Shown here piece by piece: positions 22,112-31,510 of a DNA stretch of 64,000 bases (within the stretch, counting starts at the first letter, position 1; every line of letters starts with the position of its first letter). The notes beneath the pieces were generated by a model, which did no database searches, was not told the origin of the DNA, and saw only the letters and a program-made list of their open reading frames with translations. Source of the DNA: Tiliqua scincoides (lineage: Eukaryota > Chordata > Lepidosauria > Squamata > Scincidae); NCBI RefSeq assembly GCF_035046505.1, contig NC_089822.1, positions 101,316,659 to 101,380,658 of the forward strand, read 5' to 3'. The position numbers were made by a program, and so were the translations under genes.

Positions 22112-23700
22112 AACCATTTTTTTATTGGAGAAATAAAATCTTTTTTATGTGCTTCCCCCCTAAAGATGAACTTACTTCTGAGTAGACATGCATAGGATTG
22201 GGCTGTCAATCTCCACATCCCCTTCCCCCTAGCTACTTTTTCTACACATGGGGAAAAATACTGAACAGGTGCAGTTCTAGCATGTAGTATGTAGTGTGGC
22301 ACTACGAGGAGAGGAAGCAGTGAATGGATTCCGAAAAATGGCTTACATGAGTTCCATGTAGTAAAATTACTCTAAGCAACTGTGGGAGTAAGAACAAAAA
22401 AGGAATTCTTACATGAGAGGGGTCCTTAGGTGCACATAGAAACGGCTACGTTTGCAAACAAGCGATTAAATATGGTTTAATTCAGGTAGCAGAATACTCT
22501 GTGTCTTTGGGAAGGCGCTTGGCATGTAATTGTATGTTCTCTGCTGCCCTGAGCAGCTGCTGTGCATTGCTGGAGAGGAGCTGCAAATGCTGGCTGGCAG
22601 AGGGCATGCTTGTGGGGGAAGGATGAGGAGGATCTCTGGCAAGGCTGGACAGCACGTTGTACACAGGTAGAATCCCTTTTCACCTGCCCTTAGCATGTGA
22701 AAACAGGTGCAGATATATATCTCTGCCAGGATTAAGAGCCCAATCCTAGGTATGTCTACTCTGAAGTAAATCTCATCAATGGAGCTTACTCCCAAGAAAG
22801 TGCCTAGGATTGCAGCCTAAGAGCCCAATCCTACGCATATCTACTCAGAAGTCCACTTTAGTGAATGGGGCTTATTGTGGATAGGATGGCAGCCTCAGGG
22901 CCCAATCCTGTGCCTGTCTACTCAGAAGTCAGTCCCAGTAGAGGCAGTGGGGCTTCCTCCCAGGAAGGTGTGGAGAGGACTGCAGCCTCAGAGCCAAAGC
23001 CTGTCTCCTCAGAAGTCAGTCCCATTAGAGGCAGTGGGGCTTCCTCCCAGGAAAGTGTGGAGAGGACTGCAGCCTCAGAGCTCTTCCTCTGCCTGTCTAC
23101 TCAGGCTGCAAGGCTATGACACTTTCCCAGGAGTAAGCCCCATTGAACACAATTTAACTTACTTCAGAGTAGACATGCATAGGCTTGGGCTCTCAGGCTG
23201 CAAGGCTATGCACCCTTTCCCAGGAGCAAGCCCCATTGAGCACAATGAGACTTACTTCTGAGTAGACACACCTAGGCTCGTGTTGCAGATTGACACAGGG
23301 GCTGCACCAGCCAGCTTCCTTCCCCTCGTCCTCCGCCAAGCCAGTACCTTGGCGTTCCATGGGTGCCGCAGCCAGTCTCTCTGGCTGGCAGTCCATCCTC
23401 CTCCTCGGCGTCGGCGCATGTCCCCCGCACCCTCCACCGGCTTGGAAGCTGTGCAGGGAAGCTGAGTGCAGGGGGGGAGGCGGGCTGGGCTCAGGCAGGA
23501 GCTTGGGGATGGGGCAGGAGGGGGTCATTGTGCGGTCAAGCAGGGGCCAGGCGCCCGCCCACCCTGCACCCCCCAGCACCTACCCAGCTAATGCCTCTGT
23601 TTTGCTCCCCCCCCTCCTGGAATGCCTCCGAAGGGGAGGGGCCCCTGCAAAAAGGTGACGGAACTCCGTCCCCCCGCGTTCCATTAGAAAAAAAGCCCTG
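22026..23700. mobile_element. Nested 1,675-bp hAT, TSD CCAAAAGA
   Basis: It starts CAGTGCTTTTTATG and ends AAAAAAGCCCTG, flanked by perfect CCAAAAGA at 22018-22025 and 23701-23708. The second copy of the host arm (about 27320) has a single CCAAAAGA, which is the empty site. It includes an ATTT microsatellite (about 22079-22110) and a nest of small MITEs. No transposase is seen. Confidence 0.88.
22735..23285. repeat. Tandem nest of ~80-bp MITE copies
   Basis: About six head-to-tail or inverted copies of the short element with CCCAATCCT, TCTACTCAGAAGT, GGAGTAAGCCCCATTG and GACTGCAGCCT occur here. The pair at about 22900-23070 repeats with a period near 82 bp. Single copies lie at 27597-27690, 29680-29800, 34581-34669 and elsewhere. 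Confidence 0.75.
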
Positions 23701-23708
23701 CCAAAAGA

Positions 23709-23890
23709 TATACCGCAAGGTAGTTTGATAATTAATGCATTAAATACTCAAATAAGAACAATAAAAGAGGTACACAAAACTAGATTATGTTTTACGAAAG
23801 AGTTTTAAAATATTAATGAAAAAATATTAAATACCTGACAAACTGTTATTGAAGATATTTCCATATTTCAATTTGTAATGAAATTCTGTT
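23709..23890. repeat. Left arm of hAT copy A (rest of arm)
   Basis: The stretch is roughly 95% identical by eye to 27318-27490 in copy B (for example AATACTCAAATAAGAACAAT and GACAAACTGTTATTGAAG). The two copies part after TTTCAATTTGTA. Confidence 0.85.
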
Positions 23891-23899
23891 CCCATAATG

Positions 23900-24267
23900 C
23901 AGTGGTTCTCAAACTTTGAGCACTGGGACCCACTTTTTAGAATGAGAATTCATCAGGACCCACCGGAACTGATGTCACTACTGAAATTGACGTCATCAAG
24001 CAGGAAAATTTTTAACAATCCTAGGCTGCAATCCTACCCACACTTCCCCAGGAGTAAGTCCCATTGACTATCCTTGTTAAAAGCATATACATAGTTGCCT
24101 GTTAAAAGCACAGATCTGTAATATTTCTCCCAATGCAGTCACATACCACGGGAGTATCAAGTCTAATATATTAAAAAATAAAATATTGAAGTGAACGGGG
24201 ACCCACCTGAAACTGGCTCGCCGACCAACCTAGTGGGTCCTGACCCACAGTTTGAGAAACACTACTG
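23900..24267. mobile_element. hAT MITE of the TTCTCAAACT family
   Basis: The ends CAGTGGTTCTCAAACT and AGTTTGAGAAACACTACTG are inverted repeats. TAATGCA-like flanks suggest an eroded target duplication. The same family occurs at 60179-60530 and as a right-end piece at about 47705-47815. Confidence 0.75.
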
Positions 24268-24780
24268 TAATGCATTCTGGGGGGATTGTGGTTTGTTTAA
24301 GAATCTGAGAGTTGTGAAAACTACCCTTAACAAACTACAGTCTGCAGAATGGTTGGGGGAATGAAAGTGAATTGGAAGTGGATTAAAGCTGTAGTGGAAA
24401 AGCTGCCTTGGAGAGCCTAAGATTGATGTCCTCAAATTTATTTTGAATTAAATTTGTTTTGTAATATATCATTTGTTCTGTCATGGCCCAAGCCTCCTGG
24501 AAGCCTGTGTCCTGGGGGTTTTGCCCTCTGACCCCTCTCCTCAGCCTACGTGGTGCTTTCGAAGGGTGTGCAGGGGCTAAACTTGACCCTGGAGCCCCCA
24601 GCAACCTGGCACCACTAGCACAGAATCTGAGCCCGCCCAGGACCTCCTGGCACAGGAGACAGCATCACAGATGCTGCCTCCTCTTGCCACGTGATGTGCC
24701 AGCCTCTGCCCCGCCCACTTCCTGGGCCGGAAGAGGAAGTGTGGAGGAGAACCCCATATGTTTTTGTAAGGCAAAATGAA
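24268..24780. repeat. Repeat shared with 53070-53340, no gene
   Basis: The first ~270 bp match 53070-53340: ACAAACTACAGTCTGCAGAATG versus ACAAACTACATTCTCCAGAATG, then AAAGCTGTAGTGGAAA in both. It is probably an old DNA transposon remnant. The rest is GC-rich with no convincing exon. Confidence 0.45.
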
Positions 24781-24789
24781 TGGGCACAG

Positions 24790-25100
24790 GCAAGGGCTGT
24801 CCAATGGAAGAAGGGACAAATTGGTTCTCTGAGAGTAGAGAGTTCTGTAAGAGAGGAGATTTCGATTGGACATCAGGAAGAAATTTTGGACAGTCAGGGT
24901 GGTTCAGCAGTGGATCAGACTGCCAAGGGAGGCAATGGAGTCTCCCTCACTGGAGATCTTCAAGGCAGAGCTTGACAGACTGTCCAAAATTCTTCCTGAC
25001 GTCCAATCGAAATCTCCTCTCTTGCAGAACTAGATCCCATTGGATCTAGTTCTACTCTCAGAGAACCAATTTGTCCCTTCTTCCATTGGACAGCCCTTGC
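24790..25100. repeat. ~100-bp inverted repeat around a CR1-like fragment
   Basis: 24790-24839 is the exact reverse complement of 25051-25100 (50 of 50). The arms go on to 24893 and back to 24981 with a few changes and one ~20-bp extra piece on the right. The 87-bp centre reads like a LINE ORF2 end (GTGGTTCAGCAGTGGATCAG-like). It would form a long hairpin. Confidence 0.8.
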
Positions 25101-25722
25101 TGTCCACGGCCCAATAAATCAGGCACTGAGCAGACACTGGTTTGGATCACAGGTTGTGTCCCTGCTTGTCAGTTTCTTGTTATGCCATTTGAAAAAACCC
25201 TCTAAAAATAAATAATAGCTGGAAATCAGAGTGTATATATCCCCCCTGCCCATTTCACTTGGATTCCTTTGGCAAACCTGCATCCTAAGCAAAAGGGTTT
25301 TGAGTCTTCTTCTGCCTGAAAGGCATCCAAGCCCGTCCCCAGATGTGTCCAAACCCAGTTCCCAAACCACTTTTTAAAGGAGTGTCAAAATCAGATCAGA
25401 ATCAGAGAATGAATGGGACTGACAGCTGCCCTTTTCCTCTGCACTTCCTCCTCTGCTCTGCCCCTCCCCTTTCTTTTCAGATGCAGGGAGAAAGAAGAAG
25501 GTCCGTGAAGGTCCGTGGGCACCTTGGCCTCCTTGGTGAGCACTCCTTGCTGATGTGCCCTCCTTGGTGAGCACTCAGGACCAGTTCATGAGTCTCAGAC
25601 TCCATCTTTGTTGCCCAGGCTCTCATTCCCCTCTCACTTTCTCCAGTCACCAGACGTCCCAAGGCACCCAGAGTCTCATAAACACACAGACACACTACAA
25701 ACACACCCAAAGTCTCTAGTGT

Positions 25723-25728
25723 TTTATT
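25723..25728 (-). terminator. Polyadenylation signal of the 177-aa gene
   Basis: AATAAA on the minus strand lies 41 nt past the stop codon at 25770-25772. The position fits a short 3' UTR for the gene read from 27156. Confidence 0.6.
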
Positions 25729-25769
25729 TAAGGAAGCTCCCTGCGCTTTTTCGGTTGCCTCCTGACTGT

Positions 25770-27156
25770 TCACTCTCGTTCAGCAATCTCATAGACAGTG
25801 ATGCTCAGTTTGTCGGTGGCCTGGTCCAGGGCGAGGGGGATCACGTCGTCCCCCAGCATCCTCCGCAGGGCCTGTCTCTGGCTCCGCACATCATTCAAGA
25901 ATCCCTCCAGCAGTCTCTCCATGCAACACAGCTGCTGGGCGTAGGTTTGCTGGGCCTCAGTGCCCCAGCTGCTCCGCGCTGGACTTTTGGGCTGGCTGGT
26001 GGAAGGCCCATCAGAGATGGGCTTCATCCCAGCAACATCCTGGCAGGACTCCTGCCAGAGGAAAGAAAGGGAGAGCTGTTAAGCCACTGTACACTGCAGG
26101 GGGGGGTGGTCAGAGTATTTTTCCTGGCCCCTGCGGATGAGGCCAAGAGGCAACTTTTTGCTCCCATCTGGTTTGCAATGTGCGCCTGACCAGATGGCAC
26201 CAACAATGCACACAGGTGGCCCCAGGTTCAGCCCCTGCTGGGATCTCCAAATAAGCCTGGGCCCCTCAGGTCCCAAGTGAGACTTGGTGCCTTGGTTCGG
26301 CTTCCTCCATGTCTCCGCCATCACTGCCTACCTGTTTTGACCCACGTCCTCCCTGCCTCTTGGGCAGCATCCCTAAGTGCTCTTCCCCCATCTCTCCCCA
26401 CCACCACAAGTATGATGCAACACCAGATTGGACTGAGCTCCGAAAAACCTCCATGGTCCAGGGCAGTCTGTCTGATGGCCGCAAAAGCCTTGGTTCTAGG
26501 GACCTTCCACACACAGAGCATAACATGGTTTGCACTCTTGTCGGACGCAGACTGTTGGGGCCAAGTTGCTGGGGAGCCGAGAGCAAATCCTGGCTGGGGG
26601 GGGCGACCATGGTTCATCCCTGCACACCCCCTGATGGTACATTGGGTGCTATCCCTGTCACTGGGACAGCCTAGCCCAGGAGGGGCACTATCCTTGCAAC
26701 CACTTTCTAACCTCCCTCATCCTGATTTTTGGGAGATAACTGAGGACACCTGATTCGTAATCGCAGGATAGAGCCTGCTTCATAAGTCCAGCTATCCTAA
26801 TGCGGTGCCCCCCCCCCACCCCCAGAGCCTGAGCAGAGACTGCGGCCCCTTACCAGTCTGGTCCACGCCCCTGCCCCATGCACACAAACCCCACTCCTGC
26901 TTACCTGCTCCGAATGACTTTGGCCCTCTGTGCACAGGACTTCACTTCCACAGAGGTAAGGGAGACCACAAGCGATACTGATGCAGAGGGCGGCAATTCC
27001 AAACCAAACCACACAAGGCCCCCAGTTGGTTCCTGGATCCGGGGCCCCCAGGCGGTACCGGTGGTGCTGTTTGCCCGCTCCAGTCCCTTCCACCTGTGGG
27101 GAGAATGGGTTCAATAGCGCCCAGACCAGGAAAAAGGACCTAAATAGAGCAGCCAT
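25770..27156 (-). CDS. Unrecognised secreted or single-pass membrane protein, two exons (27156-26905, 26051-25770)
   Basis: I do not recognise this gene. The ATG at 27156 has a full Kozak context (GCCACCATGG). Exon 1 (252 nt, 84 codons) ends GAGCAG followed by GTAAGC. Exon 2 starts after a strong acceptor, a pyrimidine tract ending TCTGGCAG, at 26051 and ends at TGA 25770. Both are in phase 0, giving 177 aa. Residues 1-21 look like a signal peptide (MAALFRSFFLVWALLNPF). Residues about 48-68 are a hydrophobic segment (VVWFGIAALCISIACGLPYL). A short Ser/Pro-rich stretch follows, then a Leu/Arg-rich, probably helical C-terminus (MERLLEGFLNDVRSQRQALR). It lies between two left ends of the same hAT, so it was probably carried in with the transposon. 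The 5' end could extend upstream into another exon. Confidence 0.6.
26052..26904 (-). other. Intron of the 177-aa gene
   Basis: This is an 853-bp GT-AG intron in phase 0, inferred from sequence only. Open frames inside it on both strands are not conserved-looking. Confidence 0.55.
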
Positions 27157-27257
27157 GGTGGCCAACTGGGAACACTTTGGAATTTTCCTGACCTCAGTGA
27201 TGCTTCCCATTGTGACTTCACTCCTCACCCTGGTCAGCCAGGTGAGGGAGACACATC

Positions 27258-27490
27258 CAGTGTTGGGATTCAGATAAATTAACAACAGGTTCTATGTCCT
27301 AGTGATCATTTTAAGTACACCAAAAGATATACCGAAAGGTACTTTAATAATTCATGTGTTAAATACTCAAATAAGAACAATAAAAGAGGTACACAAAACT
27401 AGATTGTTTTAAGAAAGAGTTTTAAAATATTAATGAAAAAATATTAAATACCTGACAAACTGTTATTGAAGATATTTCCATATTTCAATT
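27258..27490. repeat. Second left end of the hAT (copy B)
   Basis: CAGTGTTGGGATTCA at 27258-27272 has one change from the outer left end, and the next ~230 bp match copy A without its nested insertion. The preceding 8 bp (GACACATC) differ from the outer target duplication, so this end was not used in the final insertion. It begins 101 bp upstream of the 177-aa gene's ATG. Confidence 0.8.
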
Positions 27491-27596
27491 TGTACAGTTA
27501 ACAAAAATACTGTCAGAATCCAGGTAGGCAAGAATAAAACAGATTAAATTCAAGTTATTCCCCCCCCCCCACTGCATTTCACATTTTTAACACTTA

Positions 27597-27690
27597 GTGC
27601 ACAATCCTATGCCTGTCTACTCAGAAGTAAAGTCTCATTACAATCAATAGGGTTTATTCCCAGATGAGTGTGGATAGGATTGTAGCCTTA
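27597..27690. mobile_element. Short ~90-bp MITE
   Basis: The edges CACAATCCTATGCCTGTC and GGATAGGATTGTAGCC are inverted. The core has ACTCAGAAGTAAAGTC and a GGTTTATTCCC counterpart. It is the same family as 34581-34669. Confidence 0.75.
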
Positions 27691-27839
27691 ATTTATTTTG
27701 CAGAATGCCATGCATCATGCCTGAAATCAGCCTGACATCTTTATTAACATATTTTTAATCAAAAAAACAAAAAGCAGAAATTTTCAGAAAATTTGGATCT
27801 TCAGACAGGGCAGTTGCCCACTTTCCCCCACACCCTTTC

Positions 27840-28195
27840 CTAAGAAGAGCCCCGCTGGATCAGGCCAAAGGTCCATCTAGTCCAGCTTCCTGTTTCTCAC
27901 AGTGGCCCACCAGATACCCCAGGGAGTACACAAGACCACAAGAGACCTGCATCCTGGTGCCCTCCCTTGTCAGCTAAGCATAGAAGCATAAGAAGAGTGC
28001 TGCTGGATCAGGCCAAAGGCCCATCTAGTCCAGCTCTATCTCACGGTGGCCTTTCAGATGCCTCAGGGAGCACACAAGACCGGAAGAGACCTGCTTCCTG
28101 ATACCCTCCCTTGCATCTGGCCTTCCTTGCATTTTAAAGGCATCTAGGCCAGACACCATCACCACATCCTATGGCAAGGAGTTCCACAAACCAAT
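27840..28195 (-). mobile_element. Two CR1 LINE 3' ends
   Basis: Two copies of the CR1 tail lie head to tail (about 27840-27975 and 27979-28195), each with GCTGGATCAGGCCAAAGG and CATCTAGTCCAGC. Confidence 0.85.
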
Positions 28196-28215
28196 TACGC
28201 TAATGTATTTCCAAT

Positions 28216-28609
28216 GGAACCGTTGTTGTTGTTGTTGTTGTTGGCATCCTTCAGACTAGGAAGACTCTGAATAGTGGTTCTGGAACAGTGCCTTTTGCAG
28301 TGCGCGAAGCCTTGGTAAAGTAGATATGGAGGATAGACTGTTACCCATGCAGCAAATCCCCCCTCTCCACATCGCTGAAATGGTCCAACGGAAAGGCAGA
28401 AGCCAATATGGTTGGTTCCAGTGGCATCGCAGGAGTTGCCAGAGCATGACTGTTCAGCCATGAACTGCCTCAGGGACTCCGGCTCCGGATTTTGCCTCAA
28501 GGTTGACTCCTGAAGCCTTTTCCGTAACTGGATATAGTCACAAGGCAGTGGAGGTTTGGGATCAGAGTTTTCCTTCTCTCAGATGAGCTGCATTCCCAGG
28601 CTAACGAGC
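28216..28609 (-). mobile_element. LINE-Z deletion derivative (SINE-like), TSD ATTTCCAAT
   Basis: Nine-bp repeats ATTTCCAAT lie at 28207-28215 and 28610-28618. On the minus strand it joins LINE-Z 5'-region sequence (as at 61118-61350) to the last ~60 bp of LINE-Z, with an (AAC)n tail. The internal junction is the same as in 31006-31499. Confidence 0.85.
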
Positions 28610-28618
28610 ATTTCCAAT

Positions 28619-28880
28619 ACAATACAAGCATCCTGGTGCCACTCCCTTGCACCTGGCCTTCTGAGGTAAGCTACTTCTAAAATCTGGATGTGGCACATAC
28701 ATCATGGCTTGTAACCTGCCCAATTCCCTTTTTAAAGACATTCAGGCCAGACGCCATCACCATATCTTGTGGCAAGGAGTTCCACAGGCTAATCACATGC
28801 TGGGTAAAGAAATATTTTCTTCTGTCTGTCCTAACTCTCCTGACACTCAATTTTACTTGGTCTCCTAAACCACGGTGGGC
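28619..28880 (-). mobile_element. CR1 LINE fragment
   Basis: It holds the CR1 3' coding and tail sequence on the minus strand (TGGCAAGGAGTTCCACAGG and GAAATATTTTCTTCTGTCTG on plus). Confidence 0.85.
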
Positions 28881-28934
28881 AAACTTTCAGCTTTAGGGAT
28901 CCTGTAACATTTGCATAGAAGAGGGAATTTCAGC

Positions 28935-29080
28935 AGAGGGACCTGACTATAATGGGACTTCCTTAGAGTAGACAGGCACAGGATTGGGCTCTGAGGCTGC
29001 CATCCTGCCCACACTTACCTGGGAGTAACCTCAGCCCTACTGACTACATTGGGGCTTACTTCTGAGTAGACATGGCCAGC
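28935..29080. repeat. Short MITE copies
   Basis: Two overlapping copies of the ~85-bp MITE family occur (CACAGGATTGGGCTCTGAGGC and GGGGCTTACTTCTGAGTAG). Another pair lies at 29680-29800. The GC-rich stretch 29090-29680 between them holds no gene I can support. Confidence 0.65.
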
Positions 29081-29679
29081 ATTGCCCTCTGCACCTGCCC
29101 TTTCCCAAGGGGGCTGCTGCTACCCGGCTGCTAGTTGTGGTTCTCCTCCAGCTTTGGGAGGAGAGTTGCTGGAGCCAGCCCCGCCTTGAGGTGGGGGCGT
29201 CGAAGAGGGGCAGCCAAACACCCCCCCTTAGCAGTGACTAGAAGGCACTCCTTGGAGACCCACAAGAGGGAGGGAGGCCACCTGCCCCCACGCCTCTAGG
29301 CCTCCCCCGGCACTCCCTTAGCAACCGCCACCCCATGCCCCCAGGCGATCCCTGCTCACCGCATGGCCGCCTCCTCCATCGGATGCCCCACCGGCCCGCA
29401 GCCTCCGCTCTCCTGGCCGCGCTTCCTGGTTACTGAGGCGCACACTGCGCTCAAGCCTCCCAGGAGGAGGAGCGGCTGGAGGGCGTTGGCACCTGCCTTG
29501 CTGACCCAGTGGCTGGGGGCCTGGAGGCAGCCTGCAGTGCTGGGAGAACGGAGCCCCCTCAGGCCCCTTCCCACAGCACTCGCCCTGCCGCAGTTGACTG
29601 AGGCTGAACCCACAGACCTGCGGGGCTCGCAGCTGGAAAGGCACGTTGAGGGCTGTGTGGTCCTGGGCTGAGGGGCCAT

Positions 29680-29815
29680 CCTGCCCACACCTGGGAGTAA
29701 GCCCCATTGGCTAGAATGGGGCTTACTTCTGAGTAGGCAGGCACAGGGTGGGCTCTGAGGCTGCACTTCTACTCACACTTCCCTGGGAGTAAGCTCCCAA
29801 GTAAGTGTGGATAAG
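29680..29815. repeat. Short MITE copies
   Basis: The block has CACCTGGGAGTAAGCCCCA, GGGGCTTACTTCTGAGTAGG and then a further partial copy. It is the same ~85-bp family. Confidence 0.65.
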
Positions 29816-30545
29816 TTTGTCCTGTGAGCAGTGCAGCTGGCGCTCATTAGCAAACGGTTCTTAGAACCAATGCCTACATTAGCTAAGGGTTCTGCAGAAC
29901 CAGTGCGAACCGGCTGAATCCCACCACTGGACCTAACTGAGAACTGTAACATTCTGGTCCTCCTCAGCCCAAGCTAGAGTGATGGGTGCAAAACCAAGCC
30001 TGCCGAGTACCGAACTAGAGGGCCATGAGCAAAAGCAGGCTATAAAAGGCAGCTGCTCCCAGACTTCAAGGGTCTTCAAGTCCTACAGGCTCTGTGAGAG
30101 TGAGACATCTGCTTTGTGACTTTGAAGACCAGAGGTTCCAGACTCTCTAGTGTCATCAAGAGAGTCAGCCCTCAACACTGGCAAAGGATTTGGCATACCC
30201 TTTTGGTAATCACATCTGCCTGGCCTCTGGGTTTCACAAGGGAAGGAGGGTCTATCTGGGAAACTTCAGGAAACTGATTTTATGTGCTTATGTGCTATTT
30301 CATTACTACATCTACCTGCTGTTTGATCTGCTTTTAATCTCTGCCTTTTAAGAAATATAAATAAAGGACTTCTTTGAACTTACCTTGGGATCTTGTTGTC
30401 TCAGTCTATATTCACCAATGGTCATTCAGCCCAAAATTACAACTATGTCTGGGTAATTTCGGCAACAGAAGTAAGTCATTTTTGATCACAAGAGGAGCTT
30501 TCTTTTACCTGTGTCACTGTGTTCTGTTTACCAACCACTCCAACA

Positions 30546-30994
30546 CTGGTGGCAGTGGAATATGAGCACTGGTGGCAGTGGAATATGAGTGGATCATCAT
30601 TGGGCATCTTGTGGTCCTGGTTCAGGAAACTTTGAGAGCACCACAGAGCCTATGCCTGTTGGAGGTTCTACCTAGCCAGGCTGCCCCCAAACCCTCAGTA
30701 TTGGTGGAAGTGCCTAATGTTCCATCAGGAAGTTGTCAGGCCCAGAAGCACCGCGGTGGGGAGCCAGTGGTGCACTTTGCTCAAGGGTGCAAGCAATCTG
30801 GCACGGAAAAGGAATCATGATGGTTTCCAAAAGGCTGCCCTGAGTTTGAAGGTGTTCAAATTCAGGTTCATTGAGGCTTCATTTGGCCTCTTCCTGACCC
30901 ACAGCACGTCAACACTGTGTCATGGATCCTGCTACTCTGTGACAGCAGCTCAGCAGCATTTCTTTTCAGCAAGTTGATAAGTTGATCATGCTAT
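30546..30994. repeat. LTR-retrotransposon leader fragment, unit C
   Basis: It follows the LTR-like segment directly and matches 121-530 and 6738-6952. It is an old fossil carried along in the unit duplications, with no intact gene. Confidence 0.5.
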
Positions 30995-31005
30995 AGAACT
31001 GTCCA

Positions 31006-31499
31006 AACCCCTGGGGGCTGGGGGATAAGAATAGGCCCTCAGTTTGGCTATACTTGTCATAAGAGGCAGCTAAACTGCCACCAGGTAGATGGGACTCGTC
31101 AGCCTGGGAAGGAGAGAAGGGAGAAGGAAAACTCCCATCTGAGAGAAGGAAAACTCTAATCCCAAACCTCCACTGCCTTGTGGCTACATCCAGTTATGGA
31201 AAAGTCTTCAGGAGTCAACCTCGAGGAAAAATCCGGAGCCAGAGTTCCTGAGGCAGCTCATGGCTGAACACAGTCACGTTCTGGCAACTCCTCCGACACC
31301 ACTGGAACCAACCGTATTGGCTTCTGCCTTTCCATTGGACCATTTCAGCGACGTGGAGAGGGGGGATTTGCTTCATGGGTAACAATCTATCCTCCATATC
31401 TACTTTACCCAGGCTTTGCGCACTGGAGAGGACACTCTGTTTCAGAACCACCATTCAGAGCGCGATACCATAGTCTTCCGAGACGGAAGGATGCCAACA
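31006..31499 (+). mobile_element. LINE-Z deletion derivative (SINE-like), TSD AGAACTGTCCA
   Basis: The 11-bp repeats AGAACTGTCCA lie at 30995-31005 and 31500-31510; unit B near 12450 has the empty site. About 430 bp of LINE-Z 5' region (including TGCGCACTGGAGAGG) is fused to the 3' end (CAGAACCACCATTCAGAGCG). It lacks the whole ORF2. Confidence 0.9.
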
Positions 31500-31510
31500 A
31501 GAACTGTCCA

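Larger units (their letters stand above)
21956..29929. mobile_element. 7,974-bp composite hAT segment, TSD GACCTAAC
   Basis: The left end CAGTGGTGGGATTCA (21956-21970) and right end TGAATCCCACCACTG (29915-29929) are perfect 15-bp inverted repeats. GACCTAAC flanks it exactly at 21948-21955 and 29930-29937. CAG-ended repeats with an 8-bp duplication are the hAT signature. Inside are a second left end (27258), a nested hAT (22026-23700), a two-exon cellular-type gene (25770-27156), CR1 pieces and a LINE-Z derivative. No transposase frame was recognised, so it was presumably moved in trans. The simplest reading is that two neighbouring copies moved as one unit with the DNA between them. Confidence 0.8.
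21837..30545. mobile_element. LTR-like segment split by the 8-kb hAT
   Basis: Sequence from 21837 (TGTTCTATG) to 21955 continues, across the hAT insertion, at 29938 and ends CCAACA at 30545, giving about 730 bp. The end is followed by CTGGTGGCAGTGG, which resembles a primer-binding-site leader. TATAAAAGGC lies at about 30042 and AATAAA near 30357. It is an old, incomplete LTR-retrotransposon fossil; only this LTR and some leader remain. Confidence 0.5.

Noticed and set aside
22082-22112. ATTT run as a LINE tail
   Set aside because: It sits inside the hAT at 22026-23700 without LINE sequence next to it; it is a simple repeat.
25374-25773. Additional exon of the 177-aa gene downstream
   Set aside because: The frame has no acceptor-like start linked to the gene, and AATAAA follows the stop at 25770 closely.
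29318-29766. Overlapping GC-rich open frames (129 and 136 aa)
   Set aside because: They overlap on the same strand and run into known short MITE copies; composition explains the lack of stops.
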